Positions 36,464 through 46,877 of a stretch of DNA of 64,000 nt are shown piece by piece. Source of the stretch: Theobroma cacao (taxonomy: Eukaryota > Streptophyta > Magnoliopsida > Malvales > Malvaceae); NCBI RefSeq assembly GCF_000208745.1, contig NC_030856.1, positions 8,226,714 to 8,290,713 on the forward strand, in the 5' to 3' direction. The notes below the pieces were generated by a model, which worked only from the letters and a program-made list of their open reading frames with translations, did no database searches and had not been told where the DNA came from. Positions within the stretch are counted from its first letter, which is position 1; each line of letters starts with the position of its first letter. The translations under genes and the position numbers were made by a program.

Positions 36464-38418
36464 TTTTAAACAAAGACTTGGTTAAGAATAAAACTAAGTG
36501 AACATCATAGTGCTTCTTTACTTGCCTCTGTCAAAACTAGCACCTTAATCTCCTTCTCTCCCACTGAAACTTTAGGATGCCAGGCGCCATACTTGCATTA
36601 CTTATCCTCTTGGTTTTTGCTTTATATCTATTCCCCGATCCAGGCGTCGCTAGAGTCAAATACAAGCACTGTGGCTCTTCTTTCTGTGGAAACGTTAACA
36701 TCACTTACCCTTTTCGATTAAAAACCCAGCCTCGTAGTTGTGGTCACGATAGTTATGAACTAGTGTGCGAGAATAACCGCACCATTTTCCCCATGAAAAA
36801 TGGGAATTTCTATGTCCAAGACATCTCTTATAGTGACGAAACCATTAAACTTTTAGACGTGAGTCTTGGCAACGATAACTGCTCCATCCCTCATAGTTCC
36901 TATCCTTCGTACCCCCCTTTTTCGGAAGATAACTCTGAATTTAGCGTCATGTATCTTGTAAATTGCACGATGCGGATCAACTACTCTTCCGTTTATATCG
37001 GTGCTTTTCGTTGCACCAATGCCCCTTCCTCCTCTCAACCCCCTTACTCTTACTTTTTGGATGAAAATACAGCAAAGTCTGATTTCTATGAGTCATGCAC
37101 AGTTGAAGCCCAGGTTCCAATCATGCTTGCCAACATCACCGGCCTCTCTGCTTTTGATATTTACACAAAGCTGTTAACGGGATTCCAACTCTCATGGGCC
37201 ACTTCCTATTATGATTATGTTTGGCTGCGGTGGGACTCAATTGGTAACGTGTGAGGATTTTTAAGTACTCCGCAATATTTGGTGTTGTTTAGTTTTTGAA
37301 AAATATTTTTTATTTTTAGCAAAAATAAATCTGATAAATTAATAAAAAAAATCAAAATATTTAGTTTTGAATTCTTTTAAATTACTTTTTTAATTATGTG
37401 TATAAATTTGCATCAAAAATTTTAAACTCGATATTTAATGTAAAACTTAAAGAGAAGGATTTAAAACATTTTCAACAGTAAAAGTGCGCATATCATTTGC
37501 CTTATTATTGATTAATGGTTTTGATGTGCATTTTTTAATATTAATTATAGATTGCGATCGTTGCTCTCGTTGTTGTTGCTTCCACTGAAGATATTTATAA
37601 GAGGCAACGTTACTTTTTTTGAAGCAGATCATATCGATGGATTTTATAAAGGTATTCTTTCGGTTCTGAGTTCATTAATATTTTGATTATTATTGGATTT
37701 GCCTTTACTTTGATAGTATCTATTTTCATTTGTTTTCGAATTGGTAATATCTTTGCAGGAATCCAGATTCTTTGTGTTGCAATAACAGGTACTAAATTCT
37801 ACACTTATTTATTTACTTTTAAATTCTATAATTGTTATAATGTATGACATCGTAATGTAAATCTAAGATTCAAATTGACATTACTGATTTATTATTATAA
37901 TAATAAATATATTAAAAAATTTTAATTATTTAAAATAATTTAAATAAGTCTTTCTCTTTTTATTTTGTTCAATTAAACTCTTATACATTTATGATGAAAT
38001 AAATAAGCTTTTATAATTAATGGTTGACTAACTTTTATTAATTCAAATTCAACTTATCATTCTATACTCGTACTAGAGCATTTGACTTATTGGTTGATGC
38101 ATAATCCCCCTGTCTAAAGAATAGAGTTCGAATCCCCCCTCCTCCTATTATAAAAAAAAAAAAAACTTATCATTCTATACTCACGTGATGTTAACGTGGA
38201 GGGTAAAAATGTCATGTCAGCATAACATGTTTATGTCACGTGACATAAAATAATAAGTTGTATTTTGATTAATAACTGGTAGTTAACCATTAGTTATAAT
38301 GATTTATTTGGTTTAAAATAAAAGTATAAGAACTTGATTGTACGCAATAAAAGCTTAAGAGTTTATTTGAATTTTTTAAATAATTCAAAGAAATTTTGAA
38401 GTACTATGCATATATATA

Positions 38419-38755
38419 TATATATATCAATGTGAAATTAATTAAATTTACACCTTTCATATTTTTTATACAATTTATATTTTGTTAATCTAATCGTTGT
38501 ATTCCATATATACTCTATTTACGTAGATCATGCATGAAAAATTTTAACTCAATTGAAACTATCTAATTATTTGTATGATAACAATGAAATTTTAATTGTT
38601 AAATATATATTAAAGAACAATATTCTCCACCAATGCTCTCTGAATGTCATTCTGACTAGAAACTTTATATGTATGATTAGGTGCAAACAATGTTAGCTTG
38701 CTAAAAGTTAATTGTATATGAAATTAGAAAGGTGTAAAACTTAATCAATGCGTAA

Positions 38756-38774
<19 letters not shown>
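38419..38774. repeat. MITE in intron 3 of copy B, first of two identical copies
   Basis: A ~350-bp AT-rich element with inverted ends around TTACACCTTTC (near 38449-38459 and, inverted, 38727-38737). The same sequence returns unchanged by eye at an offset of 386 bp. Diverged relatives lie at 41.5, 44.5 and 60.7 kb. Confidence 0.75.
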
Positions 38775-38799
<25 letters not shown>

Positions 38800-38804
38800 T
38801 ATGN

Positions 38805-39160
38805 TATATATATCAATGTGAAATTAATTAAATTTACACCTTTCATATTTTTTATACAATTTATATTTTGTTAATCTAATCGTTGTATTCCATATATACT
38901 CTATTTACGTAGATCATGCATGAAAAATTTTAACTCAATTGAAACTATCTAATTATTTGTATGATAACAATGAAATTTTAATTGTTAAATATATATTAAA
39001 GAACAATATTCTCCACCAATGCTCTCTGAATGTCATTCTGACTAGAAACTTTATATGTATGATTAGGTGCAAACAATGTTAGCTTGCTAAAAGTTAATTG
39101 TATATGAAATTAGAAAGGTGTAAAACTTAATCAATGCGTAAATATATATACATATATATA
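38805..39160. repeat. Second identical copy of the MITE, directly after an N
   Basis: Begins one base after the ambiguous base at 38804 and repeats 38419-38774. The N together with a perfect repeat suggests an uncollapsed overlap between two contigs rather than a biological duplication. Confidence 0.8.
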
Positions 39161-40784
39161 AATAAATATTTATATATATATATAATTTTTATGAACATTG
39201 CATATATGTATATTTTTGTATAAAAGAGATTCAATAAAAGATAAAATAATTAAATAAGAGAAGATCCACTATAAATGATTCATAAATAATATTGAACGAC
39301 ATTAATTAGATTTTTTAGTAACATATTTTATGTTGTTACTATGATTTTTTGTTAAAATAAAAATTATGTCCAAATTTAACATTTTACTTTGGTGATAGAC
39401 CAAATTATGATCATATTTAAATGAGAATAATTGGCACTATACTTTTAAATTGGTTAAAAATGATCAAAAGTTATGAAATAAACTCAAAAGTACAATAATG
39501 AAAGTTACACTCATTCAAAAATGAATAGTAAATTTGATCCATCATGTTAAGTAGATTGGTGGTAAATTTGAACCTTATCTCAAATTATTCTATGAAGTTT
39601 GTTTGTGAAAATATGGCAGCTAGCACATACCCAAATTAAATTTGTAAATAACATATACATGTTCTATAATCATGTTTTCCAACTAATTGATTTACATATT
39701 GTTTTGTACCTTTTTTTTTTGAGAAACAGGAATTCTTTTACTTAGAACTTTTTTGGGAATAATTTGCTTGATTGTGTTGGTTAGACGAAAATTAAAAAGG
39801 AGGCATTTGTCGATGGATGACATGATTGAGAATTTTCTTCAGAGTCAAAACAATTTAATGCCTATCAGATATTCTTACTCTGAAATAAAAAGAATGACTG
39901 ATGGTTTCAAGAATAAACTAGGTCAAGGAGGATATGGTTCTGTGTTTAAAGGAAAACTTCGAAGTGGTCAACTTGTTGCGATAAAATTGTTAAACAAGTC
40001 AAAAGCTAACGGCCAAGATTTCATCAATGAAGTTGCAACTATTGGAAGGATTCATCATGTTAATGTGGTAAGACTTATTGGATTTTTCGTAAAGGGATCA
40101 AAACAAGCTCTTGTATATGACTTCATGAAGAATGGGTCCTTGGATAAAATTATATTTTCAGCTGAAAATAACACTTTGAGTTGGCAAAAAATGTTTGAGA
40201 TTGCATTGGGAGTGGCTCGAGGTATTGAATATTTGCATAGAGGTTGTGAAATGCAAATTTTACATTCTGATATCAATCCACATAACATTCTTTAAGATGA
40301 GAACTTTGCTCCAAAGGTTTCAGATTTTGGTCTCGCAAAGTTGTATTCAGTGGACGATGATATCATTTCTCTCACAGCAGCAAGAGGTACAGTAGGATAT
40401 ATGGCTCCTGAATTATTTTATAAAAATATCGGAGGTATCTCATATAAAGCCGATGTTTATAGTTTTGGAATGATGCTAATGGAAATTATTGGAAGGAGAA
40501 AAAATTTGAATGCCTCTGCTGAATATTCAAGTCAAATTTATTTTCCATCATGGATATATGATGGATTAGATGAAGGAGATATCATGGAGCTTGGAGATTT
40601 GAAAGAAAATGAAAACAAAATTATGAGGAAAATGGCAATAGCAGCCTTATGGTGCATACAGATGAAGCCCACGGATCGGCCTTCAATGAACAAAGCCTTG
40701 AAGATGCTTGAAAGTGAAGTTGAGATCCTTGAAATGCCTCCCAAGCCTTCTTTCTCTCTAAATGTCAACTAAAGGTAGTAAAGA

Positions 40785-40833
40785 ATTCTCCCCGCACACG
40801 TGGCAATCGGCCTTCCTCAGCTACCTCGTGATC
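40785..40833 (+). pseudogene. VTE6 exon 1 relic behind copy B
   Basis: Begins 12 bp after the kinase stop. In the VTE6 frame it reads FSPHTWQSAFLSYLV, aligning without gaps to SSPPTWESAFLTNIL in the VTE6 exon at 53.9 kb. The core CACGTGG.AATCGGCCTTCCT matches at 20 of 21 bases. After about 40833 the sequence changes to a receptor ectodomain relic. Confidence 0.8.
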
Positions 40834-41000
40834 ATATGTATACATGCACGTCAATGTAGGGTCATGTGTATCTCTTAAATTGCAGGATGAAGATGAATTC
40901 TTCGGTTTACATTGATGCTTTCCATTGCACCAATCGATGTTCCTCTCCAGGTTATTTTGTTTCTTCAGTCAAATTATTGTCTGGTTAACAACTAATGGAA
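40834..41000 (+). pseudogene. LRK10-like ectodomain shard
   Basis: Closely matches 58229-58400, and less closely 60190-60340. One frame contains MKMNSSVYIDAFHCTNRCSS, the counterpart of [15 protein letters not shown] in intact copies. No start, splice or kinase part is attached. It joins directly to the VTE6 relic, showing rearrangement. Confidence 0.7.
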
Positions 41001-42661
41001 ATGTAAGGACAGAATATTAACGTGATATGTTACATAATTTATACTATAATATTTTATCATTGTTAACGGCACAATTTGATAAAAAGATAAAAAAGAAGTC
41101 ATTTTATTATATTATGTGTAAAATACATGAAAAAAAAAGATTACAAATTTTATTTGATTACATTACTGCAGAACTTACAAAAATAATTATAGAAGCATGG
41201 CTAATGATTATAGGTATTATTTGAATAGATATTTTTCTCATTTTTCTTGTTTGACTGGTTGCAACTTGTCTTCAAATTTTGATATCCACCAAAAAACTAT
41301 CCAAGAGCTTGATTGTTTTAGATAGTCATTCAACAGCTTGACTGACTTTATATTTGTCTGTGCAACAAATTTGAATTTTTTTTTTAAAAAAGTCAATATT
41401 GAATTTTAGACATGCATAAATAGCATAATTTTTTATTATGCAGTGAAAATATATGTATAAAGTATGAGGAAAGATCTACTTATACCGGTATAAAATTAAA
41501 TTAGTTTTACACTTTTTCATGTCTTTTTATTTCATTTATATTTTGTTAATCTAACCGTTCATTTTATGTTATATTCATATAAATATTCATAGATAGCAAA
41601 TTTCAAGTTAATTGGAAATGACTAACTACATATTTGAGAAAAATAAAATTTCAATCATTAAATATATATTGAAAAAAGGCATTATTCTCGGTTGATGTAA
41701 TAAGAATGTTGAATTAATATGAGACTTTACGTGTATGATAAATGCGAATAAGTTGTTAAATGTAATGATTCTATTTGTTAAAATATTAATTCCCTAAGAA
41801 GTTATAGAAAAATGTAAAGTACTTAGTTTTAGAGATACAAGGCGATTCCTCTTGGCCGGTATAAAGTATTGCTATTTAGGCTTTTGTGTGCAATTTTTTT
41901 TCATAGCTAATTGTTGTTGAAAATGTGCAATCTTTACTACTGTATGCATGTAATATTTTTGTCCAAAATATTAGCAAAAAAAATGTTTTGAACTGTGAAC
42001 TCCGTAAAAGTTCTATACAAAAGGATTTTAAACAACACTAGTTAAAGAAAATAAATAAATAAATGCAAATTTAATTATTATAGTGTGTTTTTTCCACTTG
42101 TTCAAAGTAAGATTTGATTTCAATTGCAGCCCTAGATATAATCAGCAAAGCAATGAAGATAACATTATCCAAAGATTTAATGTTTCTCGTTAAACTTTTT
42201 TATATATAATTCTCCAAAGAAAAATACAGTTTTATACTTAAAAAATAAATGTAAAATATGAAATTGATCAAATTTTTTCAGAATTATTATTTTATATATC
42301 TTGAAATTTTGAAATTCCAAAATTTATAATATTGTTTAAGTCATATTATATATATTATTGAGGGTTTATAGTAATATCCCTACTGTGTAGATTTACTTGG
42401 ATGAATTGCAAAGATTTCTTTTCCATCAGTTCCGCTACGTACCAATTGGCTGGGTACACGGATTTTCTTCTTTCTTGTTTGTTTGCGTGGAAAATCATCA
42501 AAGAGCTCTATGACAGGCTTGTCGTTAAAAGTGTTTTGCTGGCTGGCTTTAATTAGTTGACTGACTTTTCAAAAGAAGACTTGGTTTTAACAATAAATGT
42601 AAGCACTGCTTCGCTTGCCTGTATCAAAACTAGAACCTTGATCTCCCACTGAAACTTTGGG
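41001..42661. other. Spacer between copies B and C
   Basis: No gene. Contains a diverged MITE (about 41477-41890) and, from about 42100, the duplicated upstream region of copy C with TTGACT at 42557-42562 and the conserved leader. The part 41930-42250 is repeated at about 57010-57300. Confidence 0.6.
41477..41890. mobile_element. Diverged MITE of the array family
   Basis: Shares with 38419-38774 the succession TTTATATTTTGTTAATCTAA-CCGTT, AAATTTCAA-TCATTAAATATATATT and a terminal GTAAAG/TTTACAC pairing. Ends carry CCGGTATAAA in both flanks (about 41495 and 41857). Non-coding. Confidence 0.55.
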
Positions 42662-45600
42662 ATGCTTTACGTCATACTTCCATTACTTTGCCTTTTGGCT
42701 TTTGCTTCATTTCTATTCCCCGATCCAGGCCGCGTTACAGAAAAATACAAGCACTGTGGTTCTTCTTTATGTGGAAACATTAACATCACTTACCCTTTGC
42801 GATTAAAAACCCAGTCTCATAGGTGTGGTTACAAGGAGCTTGAACTAGTGTGCCAGAATAACCGTACTATTTTCCCCATGAAACATGGGAATTTCTATGT
42901 CCAACACATCTCTTATAGTGACGAAACCATTCAACTTTTAGACGAGAGTCTTGGCAACGATAACTGCTCCATTCCTCATAGTTCCTATCCTTGGTACACC
43001 CCTTTCTCGAAAAAAATATATCTCTATGGAACCACCTCTGAATATAGCATCATGTGTCTCGTCAATTGCACGATGCAAATCAACTACTCTTCCGTTTATA
43101 TCGATGCTTTTCGTTGCACCAACAATACCCCTTCCTCTCGACCTGCTTACTTTTACTTTTTGGATGGAAATACAACAGCGTCTGATTTCGATGAGTCATG
43201 CAGAGTTGAAGCCCAGGTTCCAATCATGCTTGCCAACATCACCGGCCGCTCTACTTTTGATATTTACACAAAGCTGTTAACGGGATTCCAACTCTCATGG
43301 TCAACTTCCTATTATGATTATGTTTGGCTGTCGTGGGACTCAATCGTTAACGTGTGAGGATTTTTAAGTATTCCGCAATATTTGGTGTTGTTTAGTTTTT
43401 GAAAAATATTTGTTATTACTATTATTTTTTGGATCGTAATATTTATTATTTTTAGCATAAATAAATATGATAAATAAACAAATATCAAAATATTTAGTTT
43501 TGAATTCTTTTAAATTACTTTTTTAATTATGTGTATAAATTTGTATCTAAAATTTAAACTCGATATTTTAATGTAAAATTTAAAGAGAAGGATTTAAAAA
43601 ATTTTCAACACTAAAAGTGCGCATATCATTTGCCTTATTAAGGATTAATGGTTTTGATGTGCTTTTTTGAATATTAATTATAGATTTCTATCCTTGCTCG
43701 GCCTGTTGGTGCTTCCGCTGGAGATACTTATAGTAGGCAACATAGCTTTTTTTGGACGATATCATATCAATGGATTTAGTAAAGGTATTCTTTCGGTTCT
43801 GAGTTCATTAATATTTTGATTATTATTGGATTTGCCTTTACTTTGATAGTATCTATGTTCATTTATTTTCCGAATTGGTAATATCTTTGCAGGAATCCAG
43901 ATTCTTTGTGTTGCAATAACAGGTACTAAATTCTATACTTATTTATTTACTCTTAAATTCTACAATTATTATAATGTATGACATCAATAAATATATTATT
44001 ATATAAATGAATCAAAAAATTATTAAATTATTTAAAAAATTCCTAAACTATTTTAAAGAAATTCAAATAAGCTTTTCTTAATTTTTATTACATTCAATCA
44101 AGCTATTATATTTTTATTTTGAACCAAATAAACCCTTCTAAATAATAGTTAACTAATGTTATTAGTTCAAATGTCACTTATTATTTTATACTTATGTGAC
44201 ATTGATATGATGCTGACAAGGAGGATGAAAATACCACGTAACCATGTCATAATGCCATATACTATGACATGTCAACATAATATATCAATGTCTTGTGACT
44301 TAAAATAACAAATGGTATTTTAATTAATAACAGTTAGTTATCCATTAGTTATAATAGCTTATTTGATTCAAAATAAATGTTTAAGAGCTTGATCATACAC
44401 AATAAAAGAATAAGAGTTTATTTAAAATTTTCTAAATAGCTCAGGAAATTTTTTTAAGTATTATGCATGTATGTGTGTGTGTGTGTATGTGTATATACCA
44501 GTGTGAAATTAATTAAATTTACACCTTTTCATATTTTTTATAAGATTTCTATTTTGTTAATTTAACCGTTGTATTCCATATGTACTCAATTTACATAGAT
44601 CATGCATAAAAAATTTTAAATCAATTGAAAATATCTAATTATTTGTATAATAATAATAAAATTTTAACCGTTAAATATATATTTAAAAAACAATATTCTC
44701 TACCAATGTGATATGGATATGGCACTGACTTGAAACTTTATATGTACTATTGGATGCAAATAAAGTTAGCTTGCTAAAACTTAATTGTATATGAAATTAT
44801 AAAATGGTGTATATATATATATATATATATGAGTATTGCATATATGTATATGTATGTATAAAGAGATTCAATAAAGGATTAAATAAGAGAAGATCTACTA
44901 TAAATGATTCGTAAATAATATTGAACTACATTAATTAGGGTTTTTTAGTGAGGTATTTTAATGTTGTTACAATGTTTTTTGGTCAAGATAAAAATTATGT
45001 CCAAATTTAGCATTTTACTTTAGACCAAATTATGATCATATTTAAATGAGAATAATTGGCACTTTACTTTTAAATTGATTAAAAATGATCAAAAGTTATG
45101 AAATAAACTAAAAAGTACACTCATTCAAAAAAGAATAGTAAATTTAATCCATCATTTTTTTAAAAGGTGAATTTTTATTAACCTCAACACTATCATGCCA
45201 TTTTGAGTCTCAAACATAGATTGCAAGAGACTCTCACGGCATAAATAGTTAGTGAGCAGCCTGTACAATTTCCAAAAAGAATATGCTACTCAACAAGATT
45301 TTGGTAGCAACTCAGGATAAAGAAACTAACGTACCTTAAGTAGATTGGTAAATTTGAACCTAATCTCAAATTATTCTATGAAGTTTGTTTGTGAAAATAT
45401 GGCAGCTAGCACATACCCAAATTAAAGTTGTAAATAACATATACATGTTCTATAATCATGTTTTCCAACTAATTGATTTACATATTGTTTTGTAACTTTT
45501 TTTTTTGAAACAGGAATTCTTTTACTAAGAACTTTTTTGGGAATAATTTGCTTGATTGTGTTGGTTAGACAAAAATTGAAAAGGAGGCATTTGTCTGTGG

Positions 45601-46557
45601 ATGACGATATTGAGAATTTTCTTCAGAGTCAAAACAATTTAATGCCTATCAGATATTCTTACTCTGAAATAAAAAGAATGACTGATGGCTTCAAGAATAA
45701 ACTAGGTCAAGGAGGATATGGTTCTGTGTTTAAAGGAAAACTTCGAAGTGGTCAACTTGTTGCGATAAAATTGTTAAACAACTCAAAAGCTAACGGCCAA
45801 GATTTCATCAATGAAGTTGCAACTATTGGAAGGATTCATCATGTTAATGTGGTAAGACTTATTGGATTTTGCGTGAAGGGATCAAAACAAGCTCTTGTAT
45901 ATGACTTCATGAAGAATGGGTCCTTGGATAAAATTATATTTTCAGCTGAAAATAACACTTTGAGTTGGCAAAAAATGTTTGAGATTGCTTTGGGAGTGGC
46001 TCGAGGTATTGAATATTTGCATAGAGGTTGTGAAATGCAAATTTTACATTTTGATATCAAGCCACATAACATTCTTCTAGATGAGAACTTTACTCCAAAA
46101 GTTTCAGATTTTGGCCTCGCAAAGTTGTATTCAGTGGATAATGATATTATTTCTCTCACAGCAGCACGAGGTACAGTAGGATATATGGCTCCTGAATTGT
46201 TTTATAAAAATCTCGGAGGTATCTCATATAAAGCCGATGTTTATAGTTTTGGAATGATGCTAATGGAAATTACTGGAAGAAGAAAAAAATTTGAATGCCT
46301 CTGCTGAACAATCAAGTCAAATTTATTTTCCATCATGGATTTATGATCGATTAGATGAAGGAGATATCATGGAGCTTGGAGATTTGACAGAAAATGAAAA
46401 CAAAATTATGAGGAAAATGGTAATAGTAGCCTTATGGTGCATACAGATGAAGCCCACTGATCGTCCTTCCATGAGCAAAGTCTTGAATATGCTTGAAAGT
46501 GAAGTTGAGCTCCTTGAAATGCCTCCCAAGCCTTCTTTCTCTGGAAATGTCAACTAA
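42662..46557 (+). pseudogene. LRK10-like receptor kinase copy C, one-base frameshift in the kinase
   Basis: Exons 42662-43353, 43684-43784, 43893-43922 and 45514-46557; phases match copies A and B. Signal peptide, ectodomain ([18 protein letters not shown]), split membrane span, [23 protein letters not shown] and APE are all intact. An A-run at about 46282-46288 has seven A where B has six, so the frame shifts after GRRKK and stops at 46307, giving 538 residues without the last kinase subdomains. The normal tail ([15 protein letters not shown] to 46557) continues in the next frame. A homopolymer error in the assembly would make this gene intact, so the call depends on rereading one base. Kinase exon and flanking introns are nearly the same as in copy B. 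Confidence 0.85.
44500..44825. mobile_element. MITE in intron 3 of copy C
   Basis: Orthologous in position to the MITE in intron 3 of copy B and clearly related (GTGAAATTAATTAAATTTAC, then TTGTTAATTTAACCGTTG). It is present once here, against twice in B. It must have been in the intron before the B/C duplication. Confidence 0.7.
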
Positions 46558-46568
46558 ATATAGTAAGA

Positions 46569-46635
46569 ATTCTCCCCGCACACGTGGCAATCGGCCTTCC
46601 TCAGTTATCTCGTGATATTTGTCATTGGGACACCA
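46569..46635 (+). pseudogene. VTE6 exon 1 relic behind copy C
   Basis: Begins about a dozen bases after the kinase tail stop. In frame it reads SPHTWQSAFLSYLVIFVIG, aligning gaplessly with SPPTWESAFLTNILIFVVG of the VTE6 exon (about 53939-53996). Many differences are silent or conservative. It is longer than the relic behind copy B and shares its changes, so both derive from one event before B and C split. Confidence 0.85.
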
Positions 46636-46877
46636 CTCAACATTGTGATCTTGCTAAATCTGACAACTTCTTCTGTATTTAGTTTTTTGAATGGTACGTA
46701 GTTTTTGTTTCCACCTAGATCTAGTAGGCAGTGTTTGTATTTTCTCTACTACCTTGGTTTGTTTTGTTTCTGCTACTTCTCTATTGCCCTGTATGTGACC
46801 TCTGATGGAATAAATCATTTCCTCACTTGTAAAAAAATTGCAAGAAAATGTAATTTTATTTTTCCCTTATTTTATAC
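46636..46877. other. Spacer left of gypsy element 2
   Basis: No gene. Its last ~30 bp (AATTTTATTTTTCCCTTATT and flanks, up to 46877) match the region after the 35.2-kb receptor stub, so the gypsy element entered receptor-upstream sequence. Confidence 0.5.

Larger units (their letters stand above)
36577..40772 (+). pseudogene. LRK10-like receptor kinase copy B, kinase broken by a nonsense codon
   Basis: Exons 36577-37250, 37551-37651, 37759-37788 and 39730-40772; phases match copy A. Signal peptide, ectodomain ([18 protein letters not shown]) and split membrane span are intact. In the kinase, GQGGYG and VAIKLL are present, but the catalytic loop reads HSDINPHN instead of HFDIKPHN, so the catalytic Lys is Asn, and TAA at 40293-40295 stands where C has CTA. 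The frame is open again to the normal stop at 40772. If translated, the product ends in the middle of the catalytic domain with no DFG. Two independent lesions favour a pseudogene, though a membrane receptor with a dead half-kinase could still be made. Confidence 0.88.
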
